Shown here one piece after another: positions 34,905 through 45,708 of a stretch of DNA of 64,000 nucleotides. How positions within the stretch are numbered: position 1 is the stretch's first letter; each line of letters begins with the position of its first letter. The notes beneath the pieces were generated by a model, which searched no databases, was not told the origin of the DNA, and saw only the letters and a program-made list of their open reading frames with translations. The stretch covers positions 37,852,501 to 37,916,500 of the forward strand of contig CM077593.1 of NCBI GenBank assembly GCA_039654915.1, given 5' to 3'. The translations under genes and the position numbers were made by a program. Source of the DNA: Aquilaria yunnanensis (Eukaryota > Streptophyta > Magnoliopsida > Malvales > Thymelaeaceae).

Positions 34905-35049
34905 TATTTATAGGCCAAAGGTTGGTAACCGAAACGTCGTCATATGTACCCTTTTGGAGGCGAACTGTCGCTGTAACTGCCCTCTGCACCTGAAAAGCCT
35001 CGCCCTCTGTAACCGACGCTACTCTCCTCCAATGGCAAAGCGCCACGTG
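34905..35049 (-). promoter_or_regulatory. Promoter of the A4 aORF
   Basis: TATAAATA (minus strand, 34905-34912) lies 229 bp before the aORF ATG. A G-box CACGTG is at 35044-35049, 138 bp upstream centre to centre, and CCATTGGAG with an inverted CCAAT core lies just downstream of the G-box. The same elements at nearly the same spacing occur in A2 and A3. Confidence 0.78.
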
Positions 35050-35180
35050 TCAATCGCCGCGCCCAAACAGGGGACACGTCTTCTGACATCCCTAAAAAGC
35101 TGGGGCGTGTCGCATAGACTGACACGCTTGGCCATCAGACACGACGTTACACAGACCTGCAAGAAGAAAAAGCAGGCTAC

Positions 35181-35342
35181 CTCGAGGACACCAAGAGACA
35201 GGCTATGGCCAAACAGCCCATGACCTTCGGGCAAGAGGTGTATCTTCGGCACAGGCTTCGCCTCGAAGACACCAAAGAACAGGCCAAGGCCGAACAGCCC
35301 ATGATCTTTGGGCAAGACGTGCATCCTCGGAACAGGTTGAGC
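35181..35342. repeat. 81-bp tandem duplication near the 3' LTR of A4
   Basis: Two imperfect copies share GACACCAA, ACAGGC, AACAGCCCATGA and GGGCAAGA at a period of 81 bp. A3 has a related tandem pair at 48055-48200, so the arrangement predates both copies. Confidence 0.75.
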
Positions 35343-35410
35343 TTCCTAAGAGACTCCCAAGAACAACCTCGGAAAGAGATGCAAAACCAAAGTCTTCACT
35401 TCGGCTTTCC

Positions 35411-35420
35411 AAAGGGGGGG
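35411..35420 (+). other. A4 polypurine tract
   Basis: AAAGGGGGGG followed by CATG and the LTR start. The same CATG-plus-purine arrangement precedes the 3' LTRs of A2 (42197-42207) and A3 (47953-47962), fitting the plus-strand primer of reverse transcription. Confidence 0.8.
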
Positions 35421-35424
35421 CATG

Positions 35425-36289
35425 TGATAGCCAAAGGCTATCGCCTCTATCTGGCCGAACTCCCTGCCACAAGAATGGCCAGAAGAAACTGGCGCTACCC
35501 GAGAAAAGGTGGGATCATACACCTCGGGAGATAGCCGAAGAGCTCTGAGCCCGGCACGCCAGGAAACTTGAGGATACTACTAGCCCCCCCGAGGTTGTAA
35601 ACAGATCGCCTCCGGAAAAGAGGCAGCAGCTATTACGGGCTGAATATGATCTCCCCGAAGGCGGAACTCCCTGAAGCTTGGTACGCCCGAACTGAGGGCG
35701 TGTTTCCCGAAGAGGCACCGTCCGTACCAAAGGACGACCTCGCCCAGGGACCTCGGGAGTACGGCAGGAGCATGTAAGGAAGCCTCTGACACATCCTTTC
35801 ACAAACATCATAAGCCGCCTCAAAAGGCGCTCTGACTCGCTGACGCCATCGAAATCACATCATGGTCCATCTCGGCACAAGGCTCAAGGCAATTTGCTAC
35901 CAGCTATCTGCCCCCTATGCCCAGAAACTCAGGGAACATCCGACCGAACACGTGTTGCGATCTGAACGGGCTAGGTACTCCTATAAATACCAGGAAATAA
36001 ATAATTGGTAGGAGGTTGGCTGGCAAAAGATCTGACTCCCAGACTCTGAGAAAATCACCAGGCGAGACTCTCCAGCCTTTGTGTGATACTTCCTTTGCCC
36101 TTTCTTTGCCACCACTGACATGGGCGTCGGAGGCTCCCCCCCCCGGAAAGACATCCGGGGGCCTCCTAACCCTTTATTTCTGGACTTTCAGGCACACTCC
36201 TAAGGGCAAACCATCCTTCGGGCGTTCTTCCTCCCAGAAGTCTCTCCTGCAGTCACCCTGACTCTAAACGATGAGGCCCCCGGCCATCA
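35425..36289 (+). repeat. 3' LTR of A4
   Basis: 865 bp, aligning along its length with the 5' LTR. It has CTGACT where the 5' copy has ATGACT at the gag start, so the 3' copy lost that ATG. Confidence 0.95.
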
Positions 36290-37357
36290 ACCTGAAATCT
36301 TCTTCAATAGTGGATCTTTCATCTGAGCTTCTCTGACTCTGGCTAACCAAGCCGACTGAACTTCCAAAATGTAGACTAGGGATTTTTCTCGACTTTGCCA
36401 TAATTCATGCAAAGCTAAGAAACAATCTCTCAACACTCCTTCGGAGGAGTCTGTAACCTGATCCTTAGACAATATCACTCCTGTGTACTTCCGGCTCAAA
36501 GCATCTGCTACCACATTTCCTTTACCAGCACAATACTCGATTGAGCAATCATAATCCTTGATGTACTCAATCCAACGCCGCTGTCTCATGTTCAGATCCT
36601 CCTGGGTAAATAAATATTTCAAACTCTTGTGATCAGTGAAGATTCTGAATGACCTTCCCATCAAATAATGCCTCCACAACTTCAGTGCAAAAATTACTGC
36701 TGCAAGCTCAAGATCATGAACAAGATAGTTCAACTCATTAGGCCTTAACTGTCTCGAACCATAAGCAATCACCTGACTGTCCTGCATCAGCACACATCCC
36801 AAACCTGAACCTGATGCATCAGTATAAACTGCAAAAGCTCTGTCTGGATCTGGTAAGACAAGTATAGGTGCACTAGTCAACTTTTCCTTCAATTTCATGT
36901 AAGCTTCTTCACACTTCGGTGTCCACTCAAACTTCTGAGCCTTCCTGGTCAATGCTGTTAACGGTGTAGCTATCACAGAGAATTTCTCTATGAAGCGTCT
37001 GTAGTAGCCTGCTAAACCCAGGAAACTCCTGACCTCTGTAACTGTAGTCGATCTCTTCCAATCAACTACTGCTTGAACTTTTTTAGGATCAACTGACAAA
37101 CCCTAAGCACTGATGATATGCCCCAAAAACTGAATCCTCTAGGACAAAAACTCACACTTAGACAATTTTTCATAGTACTGATTATTCTTCAACACTTGCA
37201 AAATTGTTCTAAGGTGCTCCTCATGCTCTGCTGTAGACTGTGAATAAACCAGAATATCATCGACGAACACTTCAACAAATTGATCCAAAAATGGCTTAAA
37301 GATCCGATTCATAGCTTCCATAAACACTGCTGGAGCATTAGTCACACCGAAAGGCAT
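36290..37357 (-). pseudogene. B pol, RT palm/thumb and RNase H
   Basis: [20 protein letters not shown] and the catalytic box [10 protein letters not shown] are followed by TAG 37139-37141 in CEFLS and TAG 37103-37105 where Gln is expected. Then the thumb and RNase H read openly ([74 protein letters not shown]). A4 cuts the frame at 36290; integrase continues at 19442. The single RNase H and lack of an archaeal-type copy distinguish it from family A. Confidence 0.93.
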
Positions 37358-39570
37358 AACTGTATACTCATAATGCCCGTACCTTGTCCTGAGGCAGTCT
37401 TCGGAATGTCTTCCTCCTTAACTCTAATTTGAAAATACCCAGACCGAAGATCAATCCTGGAAAACACTCTCGCTCCTCTGAGTCTGTCAAACAAATCATC
37501 AATTATAGGAAGTGGATACTTATTCTTAACTGTCACTGCATTCAACTTCCTGTAATCGATGCACAACCTGAAAGTTCCATCTTTCTTCTTTACAAATAAC
37601 ACTGGAGCTCCCCATGGCGATACACTTGGCCTTATAAAGCCCTTCCTTAGCAGTTCCTCCAACTGCTTCTTCAATTCATCCATCTCAGGAGCTGACATCC
37701 TATAAGGTGGTACTGAAATAGGCTCAACCCCTGGTTGCAGATGGATAGCAAACTCAGTATCCCTCCTAGGTGGTAACCTAGGTAACTCCACTGGAAACAC
37801 CTCAGGGAACTGATTAGCTATAGGAATTCTCCCCAACTCCTCCTCTATAGCCACTCCATTCAACGAATAATACTTTTCTTCACCAACTACAAGGATGGTA
37901 TCTATAAGTCTAAGGTGTAAACTCTTAGCACTAGATGCCAACCCTCCTGTGCAAGTCACTCTAGCTCCTTGAGCATCAGCGATGTCAACTGAGTGATTCG
38001 CACAGTCAATTTTTGCTTTATGCTTACTCAACCAGTCCATTCCCAACACTAGATCATAAGATCTCAGTTCAATCACCCACAACTCACAACAAAAGCCATG
38101 ATCACCTATGTTCAAGGGGTACCTAGTAACCACTTCATTGGTCACAATAAAACCTCTCCCTGCAGTCCTGATGAGTCTCAACTCACCCAAAATTTCATGC
38201 TGCAAACTAAGCTTATCTACCAAGGCAGAAGATATCACTGAAAGAGTAGCTCCCGTATCGAAAAGTACTCTAACACTACCATTTTGAAAAGTAAAATTAC
38301 CTTGAACGGCGGGCGGTTCTCTGGCCACTTGACTTGTCAGGGCGAAAACCCTCGGCTCTACTGCTGCTGCGGCCACACCAGGCCGATTCGCAATGGCAAG
38401 CGGTACTGGAGGTAAGGTCCGAGGCGGTCCTGTCATCGATCGAACTCTTGGGGAATCCCTCGCCCAATGCCCTCTCTGGCCACAGATATTACAGGTATCT
38501 GTACCCAGTGTACATGGTCTACCACCATGAAACCGTCTGCACCTTGGACACAAACCTGTCCTCCTCCTCTTAGATGGATCATGGTTCCCCACCATCGGTC
38601 GCTTCCCAGCACTTTTTCCCAAGTTGGATGGTCCAGCTTCCACCTTTTTCATAGTTGCTCTGGAATCCTCAAATTCCCTTTCCAAGGCCAATGCCTTCTG
38701 AATCACCTGGCGATAGCTTCTAATGTCTACTGTCGCCATATACCTCCTGAATACAGGTTTCAAACCTTGGGAAAACTTCTTAGCTTTCAACTCATCATTA
38801 CCCAACATGTACGGAGCATACCGGATAAGTGAATTGTAGCGCTGCTCATACTCCCGTACTGACATCTCCCTCTGAGTCAGATTCTCAAACTGGATCCTCC
38901 TCTGATCCTGTGCAGCTTCACTGATATACTCCTGTCTGAACTTCTTCTCGAAGTCTGTCCACTTGAGCACCTTTTTCTTGTGCTCTGGATGGGTACCATT
39001 ACTCTCCCTCAATAACTCCATCACGTCATCCCACCAAAGACTAGCTCTCCCTCTCAGAAAGAATGGTACCAAAACCATCCTCTGCTCTGACTCATAACCA
39101 CCACAAGTGAAGAGTCTGTTCATAACAGACAACCAGTCCTCTGCTCTGTCAGGATCTCCTGTCCCGTCGAAGCTAGGTGGATCAACTGTCTTGAATTTCT
39201 CTAATAATCTCATCTGAAGTGGAGTATCTCCCCTCCTTGGAGCCTCCATCATCTCTGGTTCCTCAACCTCCTCATGAACTTGATTTCTGCATTCATGAGC
39301 TCTAGGCACTTGCTGTGGCTCAACATGCCTTTCCTGCTCCTGTTGTGGTTCATCCTCCTCCTGGACAGCACCTCTGTCCTCATAATCCCTGAACATCTCT
39401 GTCACAAGAGTGTTCATGCCCTGTGCCACCTGAGCCATAGTCTCAGTCAACCCTTGTAGCACCCTGGATATCTCATCCAGCCTCGCCACAACTGGGTCAC
39501 TAGAACCCTCACCAGGTTCTCTAGTTCCCCTTGAAGCTCCAGATCTAGTATCAACCATGGTAACCTGCAA
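37342..39570 (-). pseudogene. B gag, protease and start of RT
   Basis: A 742-codon frame. Gag: [50 protein letters not shown]. The knuckle [14 protein letters not shown] has Ser in place of the last Cys. Protease: [19 protein letters not shown] start: [32 protein letters not shown]. About 1 nt is missing near 37398, so the frame ends in unrelated residues while the true reading continues in the previous feature. The first Met in the frame may not be the start; MVDTRSG four codons later is the more usual opening. Confidence 0.93.
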
Positions 39571-39681
39571 CCACAGCCAGACAATAGTCCCCAGATGTTG
39601 GTTAGTACTAACTTCCTAGCACTTGGACTTTCTAAACTAGATCTCAGTCTAAGCCTCCAGTATCTATGAAATAAACCTTTA

Positions 39682-39693
39682 GCTCTGATACCA
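39682..39693 (-). other. B primer-binding site for initiator tRNA-Met
   Basis: TGGTATCAGAGC on the minus strand, 7 nt inside the 5' LTR. This is the standard plant iMet primer site. Confidence 0.95.
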
Positions 39694-39700
39694 AAAACAC

Positions 39701-42103
39701 TGACACGATCCCCCGTGCCCCTGCCCGGGATACCCTGTGAGCGTATGTCTCACGGTGGATTGTAATTGGCTAGCTGAGTATGTGTGCGGATTAAATCCGA
39801 TGCTACTAGTTGATTAACCTAAAAATGCAATGTGTATGCTCTTATGCTTTGACTTGGTTTATTAAAACCATAAAAGATTAAAATAAGAACTCGGCTGAGT
39901 AATTTCTGCACAAATATATACAAACTACCAAAGCATATCAAAATCAACAATTTGTGTGGTTAACTACACATAAACAACTCGTGAAAGCATTCATACAATG
40001 AAGTAACTAATGCTCCCACCCAAGAACAATCCTGAGTCAAGGACTCTTTATAACATAGATTATGGAGGCAAAAGAAAGTACTGTATCTAAATACAAGACT
40101 TTGCTGAGATCTCTTTACCCTAGCTCCCACTTTGGACACCCGTCCCAGTGGTGAGTCTCACAAATCTTCTGCCAAGTGCTACTAGGCTCTGTAGCCAAAG
40201 GAAGAAACAAGTTAGTACTGCTACCTGACCAACAAACCAACTAAGCACTTAGGCAAACTAGAAACTCAAGGTTTCTCAATTACCTTACCTTTACACACCA
40301 AAAAGGTACTACCGTGATAATCCTCAATGATTATCCGGTCCAGCTACTCCAGGCTCTGCATAACAAACAGGGAGTGAGAATTCAATAATTCTCAGTAAGG
40401 GGTCTTCCACGTACCTGAAAGAAAAACCTAGGACTCTGGCTACGAGCTCACACAGCATGAGGGTACTAGTATATATGCATATAACCAGGTCCATAGACCT
40501 CTCCTCAAGTAGTCCTCCTTACCAGGCCAAGCACAACCACTTAGCAACCTAGCACTCGGCCCAAGGGCGAACCTTAGCAAGCCACAAACAATCATAAGAT
40601 CTCTCACCTAGTTGTTATGCAGGGGAATTATGGTGGGACTTTGTAGACTAGGCCGCAGGGCCTCGTTGATGTAGTCTAGATGAACAAGGTTTCACCTCGT
40701 GGCCTCGTCGCTACGGCACGGCTAGGCCGACGAGGGTTCTAAACCTCTCACCTGAACTAGTGGTAGCTAATTATGTTCAAATGCAACATAGTTTCCTTAA
40801 AAACTTGCCACCACTTCGAGTTAATATAAATCTAAAACTGGGACAATTTAAGTGTTTTTAAAACATTGAGGTAATTGTACTCCCTCTTAGCTTCGAGTGG
40901 AATCTTGAATCACCTCAATCGGACTCCCGAGCAAAAAGTTATGCTGAAAACAAAATTGGGTGTCGGATGTTGTCTCGGCGACGCGTCACCACAGTTGTCG
41001 ACGTTCGGAGACATTTTTACTGGATTGGCGACGCATCACTGGTTTTGACCTGAAATTGGTGACGCGTCTCCAATCTGCAGAAATGCAAAATTGGCGCGTT
41101 TTACTGCTATGAACTTTGGCAAGCAATTACACATATCAAATATGCATAGAAAGCTACCAAATTTCATACCCACAAAGTACATGTTGCAAGGAACATAACC
41201 AACTATCAAAAGGTAAGCTATGATGTATCGTAACATCAAACAATTCCTCTCAATCCCGCTAGTCCACCATAATTCACCAAAACGTTTCCTTAATGCCTTA
41301 GCTAAAACCACTCGAATTTCTCAAGCAAATCCAAGCTAATGGCATTCCATGAACTTAAAAACACAACTCCTTTACCTTAACTCCAAGAACCAAGCAAGAA
41401 TCAAGCTCCTCCTCCCTCAAACAGGCTCCCAAAGTTCTACACAATTCCAAACCAAAAACAAAGCTCTAAACATCAAATTCTTGCCTCCTAACCAAAACCC
41501 AAGCTTCCAATCAACCAAATACCAAGAATTCAATCAAGAACACAACTCTTACCTCGTTCAAAAATAGGGGATGGAGAAAAACACCTCTCCAAGCCTCAAA
41601 AACATGAATTCAAGGTTGAAAATGCATCCTCCAAGCTTATATACCCTTAATTGCACCTCTTGACACCAAGATCACTTGATTCAAAGTTGAATTTGAGAGA
41701 GAAATGAGTGAGGGAAGCTTAAGAACGTGTTAATGGCAGCTTCTCCTCCTCTTTCCCTTCTTAAACCATCACTTAACACCAAGATCACCAAGGTTTCAAG
41801 TTAAGTGCAATTAGGTCCCCCATCTTTGTAACTTAACAGTTCTTGATTCAATTCTTGTCTATTTGTCAAGTTTGAGTTATAGTTAAGAGTTAAGTTCTAA
41901 AAATTCATTTTAAAACACTCGGGACTCATCCCGGCTACTCAGCGTGCAAAATTACCATTTTGCCCCTGAACTTAGTTTAGAGCTTTATTCTTGTCGGAAC
42001 TTAGTGAACTTCGGTAAACTCCTTTATTCTTGCTAAGTAAACTTAAATTAAACTTCTAAACTTAATTCAAAACTCTTTACCTTCCTCAAGAAGGGTCATA
42101 ACA
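39701..42103 (-). repeat. 5' LTR of B
   Basis: 2403 bp. It matches the 3' LTR with scattered substitutions and a short gap in the palindrome cluster near 40985. A conserved U3-R-U5 order is assumed; I could not place the TATA box with confidence. Confidence 0.95.
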
Positions 42104-42108
42104 GTACT

Positions 42109-42196
42109 AGTGCCTCCCTTGGATGGTGCCAGGTTTCCCGAGCATGCTTTTGGTAGGAGGTACGTTCGAGGAGAGGCGACAGTCCTTTGGCTATCA
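42109..42196 (-). repeat. 3' LTR of A2, right fragment
   Basis: It ends with GGCTATCA, the reverse of TGATAGCC, followed by CATG and the polypurine tract of A2. With 14835-15603 it makes an LTR of about 857 bp. Confidence 0.85.
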
Positions 42197-42463
42197 CATG
42201 CCCCCCCTAGAAGCCGAAGTAAGGAATTTGGCTTTGTCAGCTTTCGGAGGGTACCCTTCGGGGCTTTATGCATGGTACCTGTGCCAAAGATACACCTTCT
42301 GTTCGTAGACGTAGCACAGCGTGTCTTTTGGTGTCTCCGAGGTAACCTATTTTCTGTAATCTTTGTAGATCACTGAAACGTCTCGTCTCGTGACCAGGCG
42401 TGTTAGTCTGGGGCGGCGCGCTATTAGTCAGAAAGCGTGTTCCTTATTTGCCGTGGTTGTTGA

Positions 42464-42606
42464 CACGTGGCACGCCGTCATTGGAGAGGGTTACATCGAT
42501 TATAGTGGGTGCGTCTTTTTATGCAGAATGGGCAATTATGGCGACGATTTGCCTTCGCACAGCACTTATGACGTCGATTCGCCTACCCTTCCTCGGTCTA
42601 TATATA
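42464..42606 (+). promoter_or_regulatory. Promoter of the A2 aORF
   Basis: G-box CACGTG at 42464-42469, CATTGGAG shortly after it, and TATATATA at 42599-42606, 136 bp downstream centre to centre. A pyrimidine-rich leader (CTTTTGCTTTTGCTCTCTCC) follows. The first in-frame ATG of the conserved protein is at 42865. Confidence 0.78.
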
Positions 42607-42864
42607 CCCTCAATCCTTCATAACCCCCTTTTGCTTTTGCTTTTGCTCTCTCCTTCCTCTCAACTGCCACAATATTTTTCCTGCTCTCTTACGGCGGTGC
42701 TTTTTGACAGAGTGGTTTTCCGGCAATCATTTCACGACGGCGTCCTCAAATCCGGATTTTGGCAAAACATTTGGTGGGTTTTAGCTTCCAGTTTCTTCTG
42801 TTTTTCCAATTTTTTTCTCCGAAATAGCTTTTCGCCTTTTCCCGAACTCGGTTTTTTGCCAGTT

Positions 42865-45280
42865 ATGCCTATTCCCGAAAGCTGGGAACCCCTTCTTTCT
42901 CACCCCTGCTGCACTACTTCTGCAAAACTTAAAAAATGGAAAAAGAAGTTCTTCCTTCCTTCCTACGTCACTATGAGGTTGCCTCGTTCGGACCAATATA
43001 GCTTTTCAAACCGTAGTGACGAGGTTACTGTTTTCCGTGCCCAACTGAAGGCCGGACTTCGCTATCCTCCGCCGAAGATGGTTTGCGATTTCTGCGATTT
43101 CCATCGCATTGCCGTAAACCAACTTTCGCCGAACTCGTACTGCTATTTCAATGCTTTTCTTTGTATGTGTGGTGTCTTCGGTATAGAGCCAGACTTTGTC
43201 ATTTTTCTGCAGTACAACAAGCTCTTCGTGATCCCGAAGGGTGGCTTCTATTTCATGCTACCTCAGGGGTCAGGGAGCAAAAAATACAAGTTCACCTTTG
43301 CCAACAAGGACAGCTGGCGAGGGTGGCAACAGAAATTCTTCTTTATGAAGAAGGAGGAGGCCTGGTCGTACCTTCCGACGAAGTGGGCTCAGGGAAAGCT
43401 TGTGATGGATGTCGTTGACCCGAAGATACTGTTAACTCTCGAGTTAACACCCATTTTTGCGGACTTTGACAAACGCATCCGAGCGGTCTCTGACTGGGAT
43501 TCCGAGGTCCCACCGCGCTCCCTTTACCCCTTTCCAATTAAATGGAAGTTGATGACCAAAGAAGTCCTTCGGGAGTTGAAGGTGGTAAAGGAGCACGAAA
43601 CGGTGCTCGAGATGCTGGCTCCTGCCATTGCTGGGAAGGACTCCTGGCTGGTAAAACTTCTTCAGAAGGACATTGCTTATGCCGATTTTTTTGAAAGTAA
43701 GTCATCTCTTAGTCCCCTTATTTCAATTTCATCTTCGACTTACGATGATGTTTTTTCTCTTTTTCAGAGATGGGCGACGATACTGCTGCCTATGCCTGAT
43801 CGCTTTTCATCGGGCAAGCCGAGAAAGGTGAACAAACAAAGAAGGCTGCCTCCCGAAGACGGAAGGCGGCTGGCGCCGGGCCTCCGGTGGCCAAGCGATC
43901 GAAGAAGACCATGCCCCCTCCTATGCCGGAGATTTTTGAGGAGGTGGGCGAGGAGCTCGAGGTAACCATTGCTGTCCCGTCGACCGAGGTCGGTGCAGAT
44001 GTCGCTCCTTCAAGCCCTACTTCAGCGGCTCTTCTGGATGCTTTGGTGGAAGCCCCTTTTGCCATAGATCGCCTCAAGAGGAAAGGGAAGGAGATTTCTT
44101 CTGAGGGGGCCCTGGATTCTGGCGACGACGTTGCCGAAGTGCCACCAGGTTTGATACCTTAGACACTCAGTTTCTGAATTTTTTGGCAGCTACTTGTGTT
44201 TGACAATTTTTCTACTTTTGTCGTGTAGAGGAGATTCTTCCTCCAGATTGGGTTGTCTAGCACGCTCGGAAGCGGGCCCTTCGGGATGCCCATATCCCGA
44301 AAGGGAAGATTCCGAATGAGCCATTTTGGTCTTTTACAGAGGACATGAACATGTACTCCGAAGACTGCCCGCGAATGGCCAAGGAGATTGCGAAGGGGGT
44401 TCTTACTGAAACTTCTTTCAGGGCCATTGCGAGGGCTCATCCGGATGATGACTCTCTCACCGCGAAGCTTTCCGAGCACGCCGCCCAGGTGTGTTTCTCA
44501 CCTTGCTTTTTTCCTTCTGATTTCTTCTAAGTATTTGCCTTTCCTTTTTTGCCTTGTCTCATTCTTGCCTCTGTTTTTCTGCAGCTGCTGGGCTATGCCG
44601 GATTCCTCAGAGTTCGGGTGGCGAGGCAGGGGATGTACCGGGCCGCCGCTTCAAAGACTATTGAACAATACAAGACCCAGTGCTCGGACCTGCTCACTCA
44701 GAACACTCAGCTGGCCCGGACTTCGGCGTCAGAGATTGCTGCCCTTCAGGAGGAGTATGCGAAGGAAAAAGAAGAACTTATAAAGGACTCCTCCCAGAAG
44801 ATTTCCGACCTCGGCGAAAAAGTGGCAGAGCTGACTTCGGTTAATGAGGCACTTCAAAAGGAGAAGTCGGATTCTGCGGCTCTTCTGGCGAATGCGGAAG
44901 GCGAGAAAGCCGCACTTCAAGTCGAGGTCGATTCTTCGAAGAAGGGGAAGGATGAGCCAAAGAAAAAGAAGGTGAAGGCGTTAAGGAAAAAGGTTGAAGA
45001 CCTGGAGAAGGAGCTTAATGATCTTGGGGTCGAGAAGAGGAAATCCGACGAGATGACTAAGGTTGGTTTTCAAGACGGGTTTTGTCTCGTTCGTCATCAA
45101 GTTCTTCTGAGGTTTCCAGATCTCGACCTTTCTTTGCTGGAGGCCCTAAATATTCCTGAGGGACCTCAGTGGTCTTGGTCCAAGCTCGAGCACTTGAACC
45201 TGCCTCAAACTCTTCCGGCGCCGGCGGTGGTGGAAAAGGATGCAGGGGCTAGTAGTTCCCGGGACGCCGAGAATCCCTAA
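42865..45280 (+). pseudogene. A2 antisense gene (aORF), four exons and three introns
   Basis: Inferred exons 42865-43696, 43768-44148, 44229-44488 and 44585-45280 total 2169 nt, divisible by 3, and phases fit at all joins. Introns are 71, 80 and 96 bp with GT...AG borders (GTAAGT...TTTTTCAG for the first). Exon 1: MPIPESWEPLLSHPCCTTS, FRAQLKAGLRYPPPK, NAFLCMCGVFGIEPDF, WRGWQQKFFFM. Exon 2 is acidic with basic patches. Exon 3 has FTEDMNMYSEDCPRMAKEI. Exon 4 is a long Lys/Glu coiled coil. Stops TGA 43797-43799 and TAG 44258-44260 are not in A4, so this copy is dead. Exon 1 resembles PF04195 as I recall it; role unknown. Confidence 0.85.
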
Positions 45281-45373
45281 TTTATCTCATACCCCTTCTG
45301 CCTTCTTTTTCTCCTTCCTTGTACTCTTTCTTTCTTGGTAGTCCTTCTTCTTTGTAAACCGATCCTGTTTGTT

Positions 45374-45379
45374 AATAAA
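45374..45379 (+). terminator. Candidate poly(A) signal of the A2 aORF
   Basis: AATAAA lies 94 bp after the aORF stop within a T-rich stretch (GTTTGTTAATAAAGACTTT). Position fits a plant near-upstream element. Confidence 0.55.
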
Positions 45380-45419
45380 GACTTTTTTCTTTCCTGTAAG
45401 AAATTTTGGCTAAGTCTTT

Positions 45420-45708
45420 TTTGTGAGATTGTTCATTCCTTTTCGCCCCGAACGCATTTGCTCAAGAGACTTCGGAAGATTAGATCGGTTCTCTGTGAGC
45501 CTTTGTATTTAGAAATTCTCACAAGGTTTTACATTTCCTATTGTCCCGAACATGCTTGCTCGAGGGACTTCAGGAAATCACACCCATGCTTATTCTGGCG
45601 ACCATCTTCGCGGAATTTTAGTATATCTTTTAGAATCTTTCTTTCAGAAGCCCGTGTACCTAGAAAATTTTTCTAACTTTGTACAATGTAAACCCTTTCA
45701 TCAAGATT
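45420..45708. repeat. Convergent spacer of A2 with two inverted motifs
   Basis: CCCGAACGCATTTGCTCAAG near 45445 and CCCGAACATGCTTGCTCGAG near 45544 are reverse-strand versions of the motif found six times in the A4 spacer. Each is followed by GACTTCGG or GACTTCAGG. Confidence 0.7.

Larger units (their letters stand above)
19443..36289 (+). mobile_element. A4: Tat-like Ty3/gypsy inserted in B
   Basis: LTRs at 19443-20318 and 35425-36289 (TGATAGCC...GGCCATCA) and the duplication ACCTG at 19438-19442 and 36290-36294 define it exactly. It splits B pol between RNase H and integrase. Plus-strand order is LTR, primer site, gag (cut short), a foreign block at 21552-28829, RT, RNase H, integrase, the antisense gene, polypurine tract and LTR. 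The two LTRs differ at several positions and by one 12-bp repeat unit, so this is not a very recent insertion. Stops in gag and pol make it defective. Confidence 0.95.
15604..42103 (-). mobile_element. B: Tekay/Del-like chromovirus, containing A4
   Basis: Two 2.4-kb LTRs (TGTTATGACC...ATCGTGTCA in element orientation) bound it, and GTACT occurs at 15599-15603 and 42104-42108 as target duplication. Reading right to left are the iMet-type primer-binding site, gag, protease, RT, RNase H, integrase and chromodomain. Without A4 the element is about 9.65 kb. The long LTRs and the chromodomain of the WETE type fit the Tekay/Del clade; the clade call is from knowledge of the family, not from a tree. 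It is inserted in the 3' LTR of A2. Confidence 0.95.

Noticed and set aside
42400..42864. 155 in-frame codons before the aORF ATG in A2
   Set aside because: This stretch contains the G-box and TATA box and a pyrimidine-rich leader, and the corresponding part of A4 has no such conserved protein; I treat it as promoter and 5' leader.
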